Positions 1 through 10,630 of a DNA stretch of 64,000 nucleotides are shown one piece after another. Position numbers and translations under genes: made by a program. This DNA is from Pararge aegeria. Its lineage: Eukaryota; Arthropoda; Insecta; Lepidoptera; Nymphalidae. The stretch covers positions 10,840,701 through 10,904,700 of the forward strand of contig NC_053180.1 in assembly GCF_905163445.1 (NCBI RefSeq), read 5' to 3'. Within the stretch, counting starts at the first letter, position 1, and each line of letters opens with the position of its first letter. The notes beneath the pieces were generated by a model. That model had not been told where the DNA came from and made no database searches. It saw nothing but the letters and a program-made list of their open reading frames with translations.

Positions 1-31
1 TCTTACTTGACTGGTTTTTTCTTCCAAACAG

Positions 32-3000
32 AATCACAGCAGTCTGTAGTAGTATCACCCTACGGAGAATTTCGCGGTAGCTATAATACAACGCGTCGTG
101 GTCGCCAGTTTGAGTCATACCGAGGAATATATTATGCTGAACCACCGGTGGGAGAACTGAGGTTTCAGGTAAGCATAGCAGGCAAGCAACGTACATATAG
201 TGCAGCGTTAAGAATAAATTTAGTCCTTTTAATTTACCAACTAAGAAAAATGTTTTATTATGTATGATAATCAATTAATACTTATTCAGTTATATTCAAG
301 CACACATTAAAGTATTAAGCACGTTAACATGTATACCAAAGTGAAATAATCTAGACTAATATTATATGTTAATGCGCAAATTTGGATAGATGTTCGTTAC
401 CTACTCAATCAAGCCATAAAGGCTAAATGCATCTGGATGAAATCTAGAATCTACTCGTATATCATTGATATACGAGTAGATTCTAGAATAGCACGAAGAC
501 TTTTTTATCACGGGAAAATGTACGGTACCGATGGGATAAAATTGTTTTGAGAATATCATAGGAATGTCGAAGTCGCGGTTAGCAACTAGTATTTAGTACC
601 TAAATAAATAGAGTTTTAAATAATTTCTAATCCAACAGCCACCCAAACTAATCCTCGAGTATAAAACCCCGGTAGACGCCAGTGAAGATGGGCCAGCCTG
701 CCCACTGTTGGTCGATAGCAATTACTACATGGATGAAAACTGTCTCACCATCAATGTTTATACTCCACTTAAGAAGGACAGGTAAAGAAATAAAATTTTT
801 CATCACTCATTTCTGTCATTATAAATGACTGTAATGGACCCGACAATGTTTCGCTGAATCTGATAAATAATTAATCGACTTTTATATAAACACATCTCTC
901 ATAATATTCTTAGGACGACGGAAAAATACCACTTATAGAGAAAGCTTTCTTTTGAATTTCTCATGAATAAGTGTTTGTTATATGTTTGGGTATAAAATTT
1001 AAAAAATAAAATAAACTCGGATGTAAATAGAAATGTAACCTTTTTTTTAAAAATATCAACTAAATTCATGCACTGTTCAAGTTTTTCAAACTCTAGCATA
1101 TTCATCATATTTCTATTCCTTATATTTCTATTCATCATCGTCATCGTATCAACAGAACCACTTCAACCGTTGTACATAGGTCTTTTGTAGGAAGTTTCTC
1201 AATCACAGTTTTTAGAGTAAATGAAAAAAAACATTTTTATGTAACCTGTTGATTCTAATTTTCTAGAGTATATTAACTTGTCACCAATTTCTTAGGTCCA
1301 AGCCGTTGCCCGTAATTTTCTTCATGCACCCTGGAGGATTTTACGCCATGACGGGCCGTAGTGACCTAGCTGGTGCACATTATCTACTCGACCGTGACAT
1401 TGTACTAGTTACCATCAACTACAGACTTGGCTCTCTCGGTAAATGCACTTTTTTTAATTTTATCTTACTACTAAGGCACTCTTAAGGCTGATTTTTCATG
1501 CGTTTGACAGCTTGCTTGAAGAATAATTACCGATTTTTTTATGCAACAAGTGTCGACAAATTAAAACTCCTCAGTTAAAGATTAGGTATGGGGATTGTGG
1601 GAAATCGGCTCTTGGTATTCGTCGATTCGATTCTTAAGACAATGTTTAAAACTTAAACTTAAAACACCCATAACATCTGGCAATTTCGTGGAAAACGAGT
1701 AAGTATATTCTATTAAAATATATGGAATTCTTCATTCAGGTTTTCTAAGCACCGGCGATGAGCTGGCCCCCGGTAACAACGGTTATAAAGATCAAGTGGC
1801 AGCACTTAAATGGGTTCAACGGAACATTGCCGCATTTGGAGGAGATCCTAACAGTGTAACTATAACCGGCTGCAGTGCTGGATCTATAAGTGTTATGCTC
1901 CATATGATTTCTCCAATGTCTAAAGGTATATTCCATTATATAAGCCACATATTTTAATCTTCTGGGTATAATTTATACCCTTTCTTTGTATGAGAGTTAG
2001 GAACTGGAGTGAATACTCTTTTCATAAGAAATTACTGTGCACTCTATAGATAATAATTTTGTTTGTAACAGGTCTTTTCCACCGAGGCATTTCCATGAGC
2101 GGGTCTCCTGTTTACAAGGGACCCACTCCTGACAATCTCTATCATTTGGCTGTTAGACAGGCTGAAATACTAAACTGCCCCACAGACAACTCTAAAGTTA
2201 TTATTGATTGTCTTAAAACTAAACATTGGAGGGATCTTGGATCCTCTTTGCCGGGATTCTATGTAAGCATTTTACTAAACTAAAAATATTCATATTATCT
2301 TTCTATTGCAACAACAATAAATCTCTATATATTTTATAGGAATTTGGTTACGACCCTGTCGGTATTTGGATGCCCATTATAGAGCGAGATTTTGGCCAAG
2401 AAAGGTTTTTACCCCTTGATCCAGTGGACGCAATACGTGAGGGAAAGATGCATGCTGTTCCACATATTATCAGTCAGACGGAGGATGAGTTCTTCTGGAT
2501 GGCATTTAGTAAGATACCTAGTATTATTGATAAATTCATATAAGTTTTCAAGTGACTGAACCCAGTCAAAACATTTCACTCACTTAAACTTTATATCCTT
2601 AAAAACATTTTGTAAACCGTAAACTCAAAAACTACACTCTGTGTATTGTAACCTATTGTGTAAGTAATTTCAAAATAATCATTACAGCGGTTTTGAAAAA
2701 CAAAACTCTGACTGATAAAATGAATGCTGAATGGGAAAAAATTGCTCCAATCTCCTTCCTACTGAATCGCGAAAACGCCACATATGCAACGCAGAGACTA
2801 CGCACTGCATATTTGCACGACAAGCCGCTGAAAAATGATGCAGAGAATGCTAAAAATCTTGGTTTATTATATCAAGACTCCATCGAAAGCTTTCCTGTTC
2901 ACAGGTAACAGTTCATTATACGATTTCTCTAAGTCCATGTACCAGCTAATAACATCCACTTTTTGACTTCGACCTTTTGTTAGAGGATTTCCACGTTTTT

Positions 3001-4377
3001 GCAAGACGCTTGTGTCTATCTATGCTGCATTGTCCGATTGTGGCGTAATTTGGTAGGAGGCGTAAATTGATCCTGAAATATACAAGATGCGGTTGATTTA
3101 CCATATACATTTGATTAGTGGAAGAAAGTAATTAATTTATTGATTGTTTAACTCCATCTTCTTACTACAGGATGGCGAACCTTATGTGCCGCCACTCTCC
3201 GCATCCGGTATGGTACTACCAGTTTAGTTACATCGGTAACCATAGCTTCTACGAGGATTCTGTGACTAAGAGGCCAGTTGGTGAGCTCTATATTTATATT
3301 ATAAAGAACAGACTTTTCAAGAAGTATTCAAGATTCTAATAGTTTCTGATACCAAATAAAACATATGTATACATCAACAAGAGCGCTTGACCTTTTACTG
3401 AGAAAAAACTTAACTGATTAAATGCTTCGATAGTTTGTTCATTTGCTTGTACTTAACTTATATTTTGGGATAGAGTTAAGTGACTGTGAGTACTTTTGGC
3501 GCTGGAAAATTCAAATTCCCAAGTTAGTCTACACATATTTTTTCGTTGCAATTATGTGTAGGTATAGACTTATTCACCAAGTAGCGCAGCTAGAAAGATA
3601 TAAAACCTTATAGAAACTAACTATTACTCAAAGTATATTGCGGTGTTTAATAATTGCGTTTTGTTGTAGCGGCGGCTCATCACGACGATCTGATTTACTT
3701 GTTCCCCTTGAGTTTCCGTTTCCCTGGCATCTCCACCGAGGGACTCGACGCGGTCCTTGTGGAAAGGATGACGGGCATTTGGTACAACTTCGCTAGATAC
3801 GGGTAATTCATGGACGTTTTAAACATTTACATGTATACAATTTATGAAACCATACGATCTTATCGCTAAATAAGAGTTATTAATATTTTACATTATTGGA
3901 ACCAACCAACGAAGAACTTAATTGTTATTGATTCTAAATTATCTGAGGATTCAAGGTTTTAATATTCCAAAACGCAATAATATATTTCATGTTCAGTGGG
4001 AACGCCTGATCTGATGATATAATTTGATAACGTTTGATCTAAGCACGGAGATTTAAATGACCTTATATAAACTTCTTGACATTTCAAGAAATACGGTAGC
4101 TTGTGTTTAGAAAAAAGAACATTGTATGTTTGTACTCGATTACACAAACCATTTCGTCCCCTGAATAACCTGAAATTTATCTAACATTAAATTTTGTCTG
4201 AATTTCAGGGATCCGAATCCTCGTGGCGATATCCCTGAATTGGAATGCTTGAAATGGCCATCCATGAAGCCCGATGACCGCAAGTACTTGCGCATTGGCA
4301 ACGACTTAACCATACACGAAAATATGAAGGAGGAAAGAATCCAGGTCTGGGAAGAACTATACCCAATCAAATATTAA
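32..4377 (+). CDS. Carboxylesterase copy A (partial, exons 2-11)
   Basis: Type-B carboxylesterase (COesterase, alpha/beta-hydrolase fold), predicted secreted, hydrolysing carboxylic esters; the substrate is unknown. Exons by GT-AG sites and phase: 32-168, 639-781, 1296-1438, 1740-1925, 2072-2262, 2340-2508, 2688-2904, 3171-3280, 3670-3802, 4209-4377 (TAA). All joins keep frame, giving 532 visible residues. The first exon (signal peptide) should lie left of the window, since in copy B it is 1.5 kb upstream. Visible motifs: oxyanion loop HPGGF, NYRLGSLG, nucleophile elbow GCSAGS, acid residue in SQTEDEF, and catalytic His in AAHHDDLIYLF. Poly(A) signals AATAAA lie at 4376 and 4448. Introns and 3' flank to about 4725 are alignable with copy B, so the duplication is recent. 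Exon 3 has one codon more than B. The catalytic assignments follow family alignment; the structure itself is well supported by the paralogues. Confidence 0.9.
443..487. repeat. Perfect 22 bp inverted repeat in intron 2 of esterase A
   Basis: Arms 443-464 and 466-487 are perfect reverse complements separated by a single base. The matching intron of copy B (around 19258-19280) has only the right arm, so the left arm is a later, inverted copy in A. Confidence 0.93.
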
Positions 4378-4740
4378 TAAAAGGTCTTTACAAATATTGT
4401 ACCTACTATGTAAGATATTTATATCTGACATTTATTTTTATTATTTAAATAAAATGCCATAACTTTGAGTAAAATAAAAGAACTATATTATCATTATGAA
4501 TTATCAATTTGTTTTCTTAAACCGAGTGTGGGATGATGTAAATTAATTAAGTACATAAAATTGTTGAAAGATACTTCAATTCAAATCTTGGATTTATCAA
4601 AGGAGAGAGAGAATTATTTAGTTTTATGAAAACCAAAAACGAATCAAGCAACCTTTTCTGTCATTACTTTCAGCTAACTTATTGCTTTTGAGAATAGAAC
4701 TGCAGCTGTTAAATAATACGTTTTTTATTTAAGTAATAAA

Positions 4741-4990
4741 TAAATAGACTACGACAATACACACGCCGCAATCTAGACCCAAAGTAAGCGTAGCTTGTTT
4801 TATGGGTTTATACTAAGACAACTGATGAATATTTTTATGAATAATATACATTATACATAAATACTTAGAATATACATATAAACAGACACCGACATTCATG
4901 CTCATCACACAAACATTTTCCAGTTGCGGGAATCGAACCCACGGCCCTGGGCTCAGAATACAGGGTTACTGCAAACTGCGTCAATTATTT
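4741..4990 (-). mobile_element. tRNA-derived SINE, family 1
   Basis: Read on the minus strand it carries the pol III B-box-like 'ggttcgattcc' preceded by a degraded A-box-like 'gcgcagt' head, then the shared body ending in 'agcttacg..actacg'. Other copies of the family are at 31873, 33842, 39003, 54327 and 63909. Confidence 0.8.
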
Positions 4991-5344
4991 GCAAGGCTAC
5001 TAGATCGGGCACTATGGATGCTAGTTTGTGGAAAGATCCACATACAAAAAGATATCTTACGATTATGAACTGATTAGGGTATACCAACCAAGGCCCGTCT
5101 TATCAAGGACTTGAATTTAATTGTACACCGTCAACAAGGTTTAGTTTCAAAAAGCTTAAAGGCATTATGTGTGAGTCTAAGATGGTAGCGGTTCTATCTG
5201 CGCCGTGAACATGGTAGTTATAATAAACAACTTTCGTTGCATCATCCAGAGTCTGCTCCAACGTTCCAGTGATGTGCACAGGAACTCCTCTCCCATAGGA
5301 GAGACGGTTTAAGAGCAATAGCCACAACGTTGCCAAAATTTGGG

Positions 5345-5560
5345 TTGGTGGGCTTTAACGACTATTATCACAAGTGATGATAACCGGGACTGAAGGTTTA
5401 ACCTGCTGTCGGAGGCACGTGGGTTGACATCGCCAATCCGGGCTGGTAGGTACTGAAAATTCTTAAACAATACCTATCAATTTTTGGCCCGACCCGGGAT
5501 TCGAACCCAGGACCTCGTGACCCGATGTTGAACATGCTAACTACGACTAACACTAGACAA
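5345..5560 (-). mobile_element. tRNA-derived SINE, family 2
   Basis: On the minus strand it reads 'gttagcatgttcaac', then 'ggtcctgggttcgaatccc', an A-box/B-box arrangement. A second, plus-strand copy at about 33650-33800 shares 'gttagcaagttcaac', 'ggtcctggatttgattccc' and the following 'gggtcaaaaatt'. Confidence 0.65.
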
Positions 5561-6062
5561 ACGTGGCAGTAAGTGATAATTTAGTCAGATAATTTAGTAA
5601 TCCTCTTATTCGGGCTTTATTTCATTTTTAGGGTATGCAGTGCTTTTGTGCATGTATGAAGTGCACGCCACTGGTTGGGGGTTAATTCCCAGATCCTAAG
5701 ACCACAGCGCGCAGTGCTTACCGTTATACCAAGGAAGTCGTCTAATATTACTTGTCTATTAGTAATTATTAGTAGTTGTTTACTGTCGTAGATAAATTAT
5801 TATCGCTATAAAATTAAATTAGATAACTTTTTCGAGGTTGTCTATGTTTATTTTTCTTTGGAGTTTCTTAATAAGTTTGTAATAAACAAACTACATCATC
5901 AGTGATTTCAAATATAGGTAGCCTATGTTTAGAAGTCGCTATATTTCAACGTTGCCGAAATGGGACGGATATTCAAAACTAACTAAGTACTAAGTTGTAA
6001 ACGCACCAGCTGTACTTGTACTTACATGGTACGTTATATCATCATTTTTTTTTATTATCTTA

Positions 6063-6147
6063 TTAGTGATATATATATATAGATACATAGTGATATATAT
6101 ATTAGATACATAGTGATATATCTTATTAGTGATATATATATATATAG
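6063..6147. repeat. AT-rich minisatellite
   Basis: Three imperfect units built on 'agtgatatatatata', with 'gatacat' or 'cttatt' spacers between them. Confidence 0.75.
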
Positions 6148-6204
6148 CAAACATCTGTACATACTAATTGTCTTTCGTATGACTGTATCTTGGCCGTGCA
6201 TCAA

Positions 6205-6320
6205 CAATGCGATTTCGATTCTTCCTTTAACGATTACTATTCTTTTTTAGTGACAGGAGCTGAGACTGATTGATCCCAAATTAACTTTCGAACTTCCAAA
6301 CACGGGCATCCATTCATTTA
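6205..6320 (-). mobile_element. LINE 3'-tail fragment
   Basis: This matches the start of the minus-strand LINE fragment at 24540-24660, and shares 'tgcgatttcgattctt' with a plus-strand piece at 46862-46930. Only the 3' end survives. Confidence 0.65.
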
Positions 6321-7079
6321 CTGACTTCGGTTAACGTTGCTTATCCAACGATATCGATTAATATGTAGTGATTAAACCTCCAAGAGCATAAACAGATATA
6401 TTATTCATCTGCACCTCAGACGTTCATTTAAATATGTTGAAATAATGTATATTTATAGGTTTGTATATTTGGCACTTCCAGTACTATTGAAAAAACTTTA
6501 CGTTTGGTTGGTTAAGAAATGATTTATTGAAGTAGGTAGATGAAGACGTCCCGTAATTTACGCAAGCGTAATTTTCCCGTAATTTAGACTGAATGTTAAA
6601 TTCTCTTTTAATTGTCTTAAGTAAACGTGTGTGTGTGTCCGTTTTGGACTAGGGATTCATAAAACCACCCAGATACGCGGTAAAGACTTGTCCTGTCTTG
6701 GCTATTGCGCAATGGGCGAAAAGGTTGTTTTGCATCAATTCTAACTTCCACAACAGATATGTATCCTCAGGAATTAATGTGATGACTAAGTACTTATATT
6801 CTAGAACTTCTAACAATAACCAGAGAATATCAAAGTAAACACTTTAAATGCTAAATTTGTATTTAAAATTCATCACACAATCTTCGATGACAACATCATG
6901 AGGAAACTTAGAAAACATGTCGTGGTTGCTGGATATTAAATTATTAGATCGGGTTAGGTGTTTACCTACTTCCTTAGACACTGTCTTATTGCTTTATTGC
7001 CTGATATTTGCTTTGCGGCAGGTTATGTGAAGTCTAAGGTAGTAACGGGCTAACCTGCCAGAGGTTTATAAGTTACAGA

Positions 7080-7310
7080 GAATTAAGAACATACAGAAAC
7101 CGTGTACACGGCTGATATTGAAGCATCAAAAACCACTCCACTTTAGAATGGTTTCTTGGTTTGTTACTTCATACCATTTAGCAGTTGGCAGTAATTATTT
7201 TACCTATAATTTTCTAAGCGTTCAGCATAAAATTGTGAGCTAGAAACATTCCGTGGGTGTAAAGTGAGACGTGCGCGGGGCGTTTCCACTGTTTTTGGAC
7301 ACAATGCACT
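7080..7310 (+). repeat. Dispersed repeat with GC-rich core, copy 1
   Basis: Shares 'gaagcatcaaaaaccactc', 'taccatttagcag', 'gagctag.aacattccg' and 'gtgcgcggggcgttt' with 34555-34830 (plus), and in reverse with about 30700-30965 inside intron 7 of esterase C. I could not assign it to a transposon class. Confidence 0.7.
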
Positions 7311-7964
7311 GCATTCAATGGTCTGTTATATTAAACCTCTAGTTGGTTTCTACGCGAAAACACCGGAACGTTAAATCGCTTGGTGACGCGTCTTTGTCGG
7401 TAGGATGGTACTTGTAACTGGCCACGGTTGAAATCTCTTATCAAACCAGAGCAGAGATTATTCAGAAATTATTTATTTTACTAGGGCAAATAGCACGGCT
7501 CGGCTAACCCGGTTTAGATGAGACTTTCACAGGCATTCTAGATCTACAACGTTGAAGTCCTTGAAGGTACTTATACTAAGCATACAATAAAATAAACGAA
7601 AATGTAATTTTGCTTCTTATTTTTCTCTTTTTAATTAGTCTTTTTTTTATTAACAGTATCTAAGGATGCCATTGTAAACATAAAACATCCACCTAACTAT
7701 ACTTATTTATCGTAACATGTTTTACGATGGTCAATAATGAATTCTTTATCGATAAACTAAATGTATTCCCTAACAAATTGCAGACTTTAGTTGACTTTAA
7801 AATGTTTGCAATGTCAGAGATAACTGCAACAAGGAATCTAGTAATCTGCTATTTACCTACACTACGGCGGATTATGAAAATGTTGATGTAGGTGTATGCT
7901 TATTAATGATTCGTATTTATTCATATTACTTTGAGTTGGCATCGTCGTCAATCAAAACCTCCCA

Positions 7965-8090
7965 CTCCCTCCACCAGTGCAGACCAGAGAAAATTCAGAA
8001 GTTATAAATTCCCTAGTTGCCCCAAACTGGGATCGATCCCGGGACCTTGCATTTATAAGACCACAACGCTTACCACTGCGACAGGGAGAT
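7965..8090 (-). mobile_element. tRNA-derived SINE, family 3
   Basis: On the minus strand it reads 'tgtcgcagtggtaagcg', then 'ggtcccgggatcgatccc'. A related plus-strand copy lies at about 28575-28650 ('tggtgcagtggtgagcg', 'gtcccgggatcgatt'). Confidence 0.65.
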
Positions 8091-8170
8091 CAACGAAAAC
8101 AATACTTCAATAATATCAAAAAAATACTACTATAAGCGATGGAAGCATAAAATTTTTACGAGTAGGTGCT

Positions 8171-8201
8171 TATAAGCCATTCGTATAACTTTCCTGTTAG
8201 T
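8171..8201 (+). promoter_or_regulatory. TATA/initiator promoter of esterase remnant P
   Basis: TATAAG at 8171 and an initiator TTAGT at 8197-8201, about 28 bp apart, followed by a 20-nt leader to the ATG at 8219. TATAAGCC and TTCCTGTTAGT are shared exactly with the promoter of copy C. Confidence 0.65.
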
Positions 8202-8218
8202 GCAAAACCATCTATAAG

Positions 8219-9502
8219 ATGAGACGGTGGTTATATTCTGTTTTGCTAGTGTGTAGTGGCGTTGGTGCGTGCGCGCAAGGTCAAAGTCACCCACAATATA
8301 ACAACAAAGAACTAGCAGGTGGGAGTTTCGATTTATTCAAAATCTACATAATTTACGTACTTTAAACATATTTTTTATGTATCCCCAATATTCTCAGCGC
8401 ACGCCAAATAATGAATTTTATAGGCTATTTGCTACTTTGGGTTACGCTATTTCAATTTCCTTAAGGCTCTATTTTTTTCGAAAATAAATTATATCCTATA
8501 TTACCTTCTTATAGTTTTTACTTTCTTTTGTCAAGGAAATAGTACTTTCGTAGCCCATTTGGTACAGACAAAAAAAATATTTCCTTTTTATAATATTAGT
8601 ATAGATTAGTAAAGCTAATATATATTTCCACCGAGTCCCAGCAGCCGGTGGTCGTATCACACTCGGGAGAATTTTGCTGACGATATAATGTTAAAGTCTA
8701 AAAAAATGGCGACGTTTTTATTAATGCATATATTCACATTAAATCTTGAATCTAAAGTCTAAAGGAATCAAAACTAGATTTAGGTTAGGTTAGGTTAGAA
8801 CATGTATATGATGTATGGTATTGAGGGGGGCACCTGGGTTCAGTTCAGTCAAAAATTATATATTATTTACTATTATTTATATTTGAATGAGAATGAAAAA
8901 TAGCAATTATTTTGAATAGTTTTCAGAATGAGACAGACGGGTGTGGTAGGGTAAAATCTCCAATTTAAAGTTCCCTTATAAAAAAAAACTATTTTTTTTT
9001 TTTTTTTTTTCTAAGCATCTTCCAGCAACAAATTAGCAACAAATTGACCCTTATTTGCTTGATTGATCAGTCGACATTCCGTGATTCCCACGCTATCTTA
9101 ATGTAATGTTAGCGTTATTGCCGATTTTATGCGATCGGTTAGAGCAAAAAAATTAATTTTTTAGCAACTAATTAGCAACAAAAAAGCAACAAATTTCGGT
9201 GTTTTTTTTTTCAATTTCGCTTATTTTACGTCGCCATTTTTTTAGACTTCGCCAGCTTAATGTAAAGTTAGCGTTATTGCCGATTTTATGCGATCGGTTA
9301 GAGTAAAAAAAATATTTTTTTAGCAACTAATTAGCAACAAAAAAGCAACAAATTACGGTGTTTTTTTTTTTTCAATTTCGCTAATTTTACGTCGCCATTT
9401 TTTTAGGGGTATAATGTTACGGGAATAGGCGAGGGCGCAAGTTCAAAACCTACCGCGGTATTCGCTACGCTGAGCCACCCGGTTGGCAACTTAATATTAC
9501 AG
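8219..9502 (+). pseudogene. Carboxylesterase remnant P (exons 1-2 only, disrupted)
   Basis: Exon 1 (8219-8318) is open: a 33-codon signal-peptide exon (MRRWLYSVLLVCSGVGACA) ending in phase 1 at a GT donor, as in B and C. It is not His-rich. Exon 2 is recognisable from 8634 and closest to copy C, but it is broken in four ways. The acceptor before 8634 reads CG instead of AG. There is an in-frame TGA at 8678-8680. A 716 bp inverted-repeat element splits the exon (8694-9409). The distal part (9410-9502, GT donor after) carries an indel that shifts frame relative to copy C. Exons 3-11 are absent: after 9502 comes repeat DNA, then the LINE. Transcription from the intact promoter remains possible. 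Confidence 0.85.
8694..9409. mobile_element. 716 bp terminal-inverted-repeat element (MITE-like) in esterase P exon 2
   Basis: Identical 18 bp inverted repeats, ctaaaaaaatggcgacgt at 8698-8715 and its reverse complement at 9389-9406, lie just inside a 10 bp direct duplication 'tataatgtta' (8684-8693 and 9410-9419). The few bases outside the inverted repeats differ at the two ends, so the exact termini are uncertain. No coding capacity is seen. The right half holds two tandem units of about 160 bp (about 9090-9243 and 9250-9406), each with 'gttattgccgattttatgcg', 'gcaactaattagcaac' and ending in the terminal-repeat sequence. The 10 bp duplication would suit a Mutator-like transposase better than hAT; this is inference. 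Confidence 0.8.
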
Positions 9503-10570
9503 GTAAGATTGCATGTAGGTCTAAGACTTTGCTATGCAAGCAACTTTGCTAGGCTAGGTCGGTAGGTAGGTTTGTCATTGTTTTGATGTAGGCTTCTTCC
9601 GTATTATTTACTAAGACAAGTCAACAACAATTATTGATATTCTAAAATAAAATAGTACCTACTTATTTTATTTTTTATAGTTATATTTGACGGACTAAGC
9701 AGATAGATGGCCCTCCTACCACAAGTCTGTATAGCGCCGCCGTGTGCTCATCAATCTTAGGCCTCATGTGCCTCTTATTAACCATGCCCTTCAGACCGGA
9801 ACACAGCAATGCTATGAAAAGCTGCTTGACGGCAGACATAAGCATTGCGGCAGTACTTCCCGGACAAGCTTTGCAGTAAACTGTTAAGTATAGCAGAAAA
9901 ATACATTTAATTCATTCCGTTTCATTCATGCATTATACATTTAGTTTATCACGAGTTAAAAAAAATAAGGACTAAACCGCTACAAAAAAGTTCTTTTTTA
10001 GAGATACACTTAACCGAAGTTCGTTTTAAAAACCCTAAAACTATTTATTTACAAAAATACACAACTTAAGAACCCACCTAAATTAAATGCCACATATCAC
10101 TCAAATAAAATGTTCCTACGTGCTTTAAAGACAAAAAAAGGAACGCGGACGAAGTCGTAGGCAACAGCTAGTATGTATAGCAGTAATTTTATTTCTGCGT
10201 ATTCTCCAGTCTGTTCTTGTGAAAAGCATTTGCCGTTGTTAGTTAGCGCTCTATCGAAAAATTTACATAGCCTGCCATTTGCCAAGCGATTTAGCCCTTC
10301 AGTACGACGCCATGTGGAGGGTCCGGGCTAATATAACTGCCACGCCTACCAGTTTAGGTTTCACTTCGCTTCTGGCATCCGTTGCAGACGGTTGCCTGAA
10401 CTCGCGTACTTTTGAGTACGCAGTCGATGCTCCAATCGACTTGTTCAACACACATGCGGCTTGAGACTCTCACTTCAGTGCAGTGTTTTGGTGGCCTTTT
10501 TGTTGGTTCACTTTCGGTTGTGTTTGTGTCAGTGCTGTGCAGTGAAGGTTGTAAGTCGTTAGGTACTCAA

Positions 10571-10593
10571 CCCTCACCCCCGAAGGGTGAGGG
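10571..10593 (+). other. GC hairpin in LINE 5' UTR
   Basis: A 9 bp perfect stem (ccctcaccc / gggtgaggg) with a 5-base loop lies 37 bases before the ORF1 ATG. It could affect translation of ORF1; function is inferred only. Confidence 0.6.
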
Positions 10594-10630
10594 CCCCTAG
10601 GGCCACACCTTAGGTACTCACCTCCCTGCA

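Larger units (their letters stand above)
4378..8170. other. Intergenic stretch between esterases A and P: repeats, no gene seen
   Basis: The 3' flank of A (to about 4725) matches the 3' flank of B. After that come a minus-strand SINE (4741-4990), a minus-strand copy of a dispersed repeat (about 5040-5250), a second SINE family (5345-5560), a MITE end plus SINE remnant (about 5638-5745), an AT-rich minisatellite (6063-6147), a LINE 3' tail (6205-6320), a repeat containing 'gcgcggggcgttt' (7080-7310) and a third SINE family (7965-8090). No open frame with convincing protein similarity was found. Confidence 0.6.

Noticed and set aside
5103..5336. 77-aa minus-strand open frame with 'HVHGADRTATILDSH'
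   Set aside because: It lies in a dispersed repeat found several times in the window, so it is not a single-copy gene.
8783..8808. Short run of 'ttaggttaggttagg', like the insect telomere repeat TTAGG
   Set aside because: Only about three units inside the inverted-repeat element; too short to indicate a telomeric origin.
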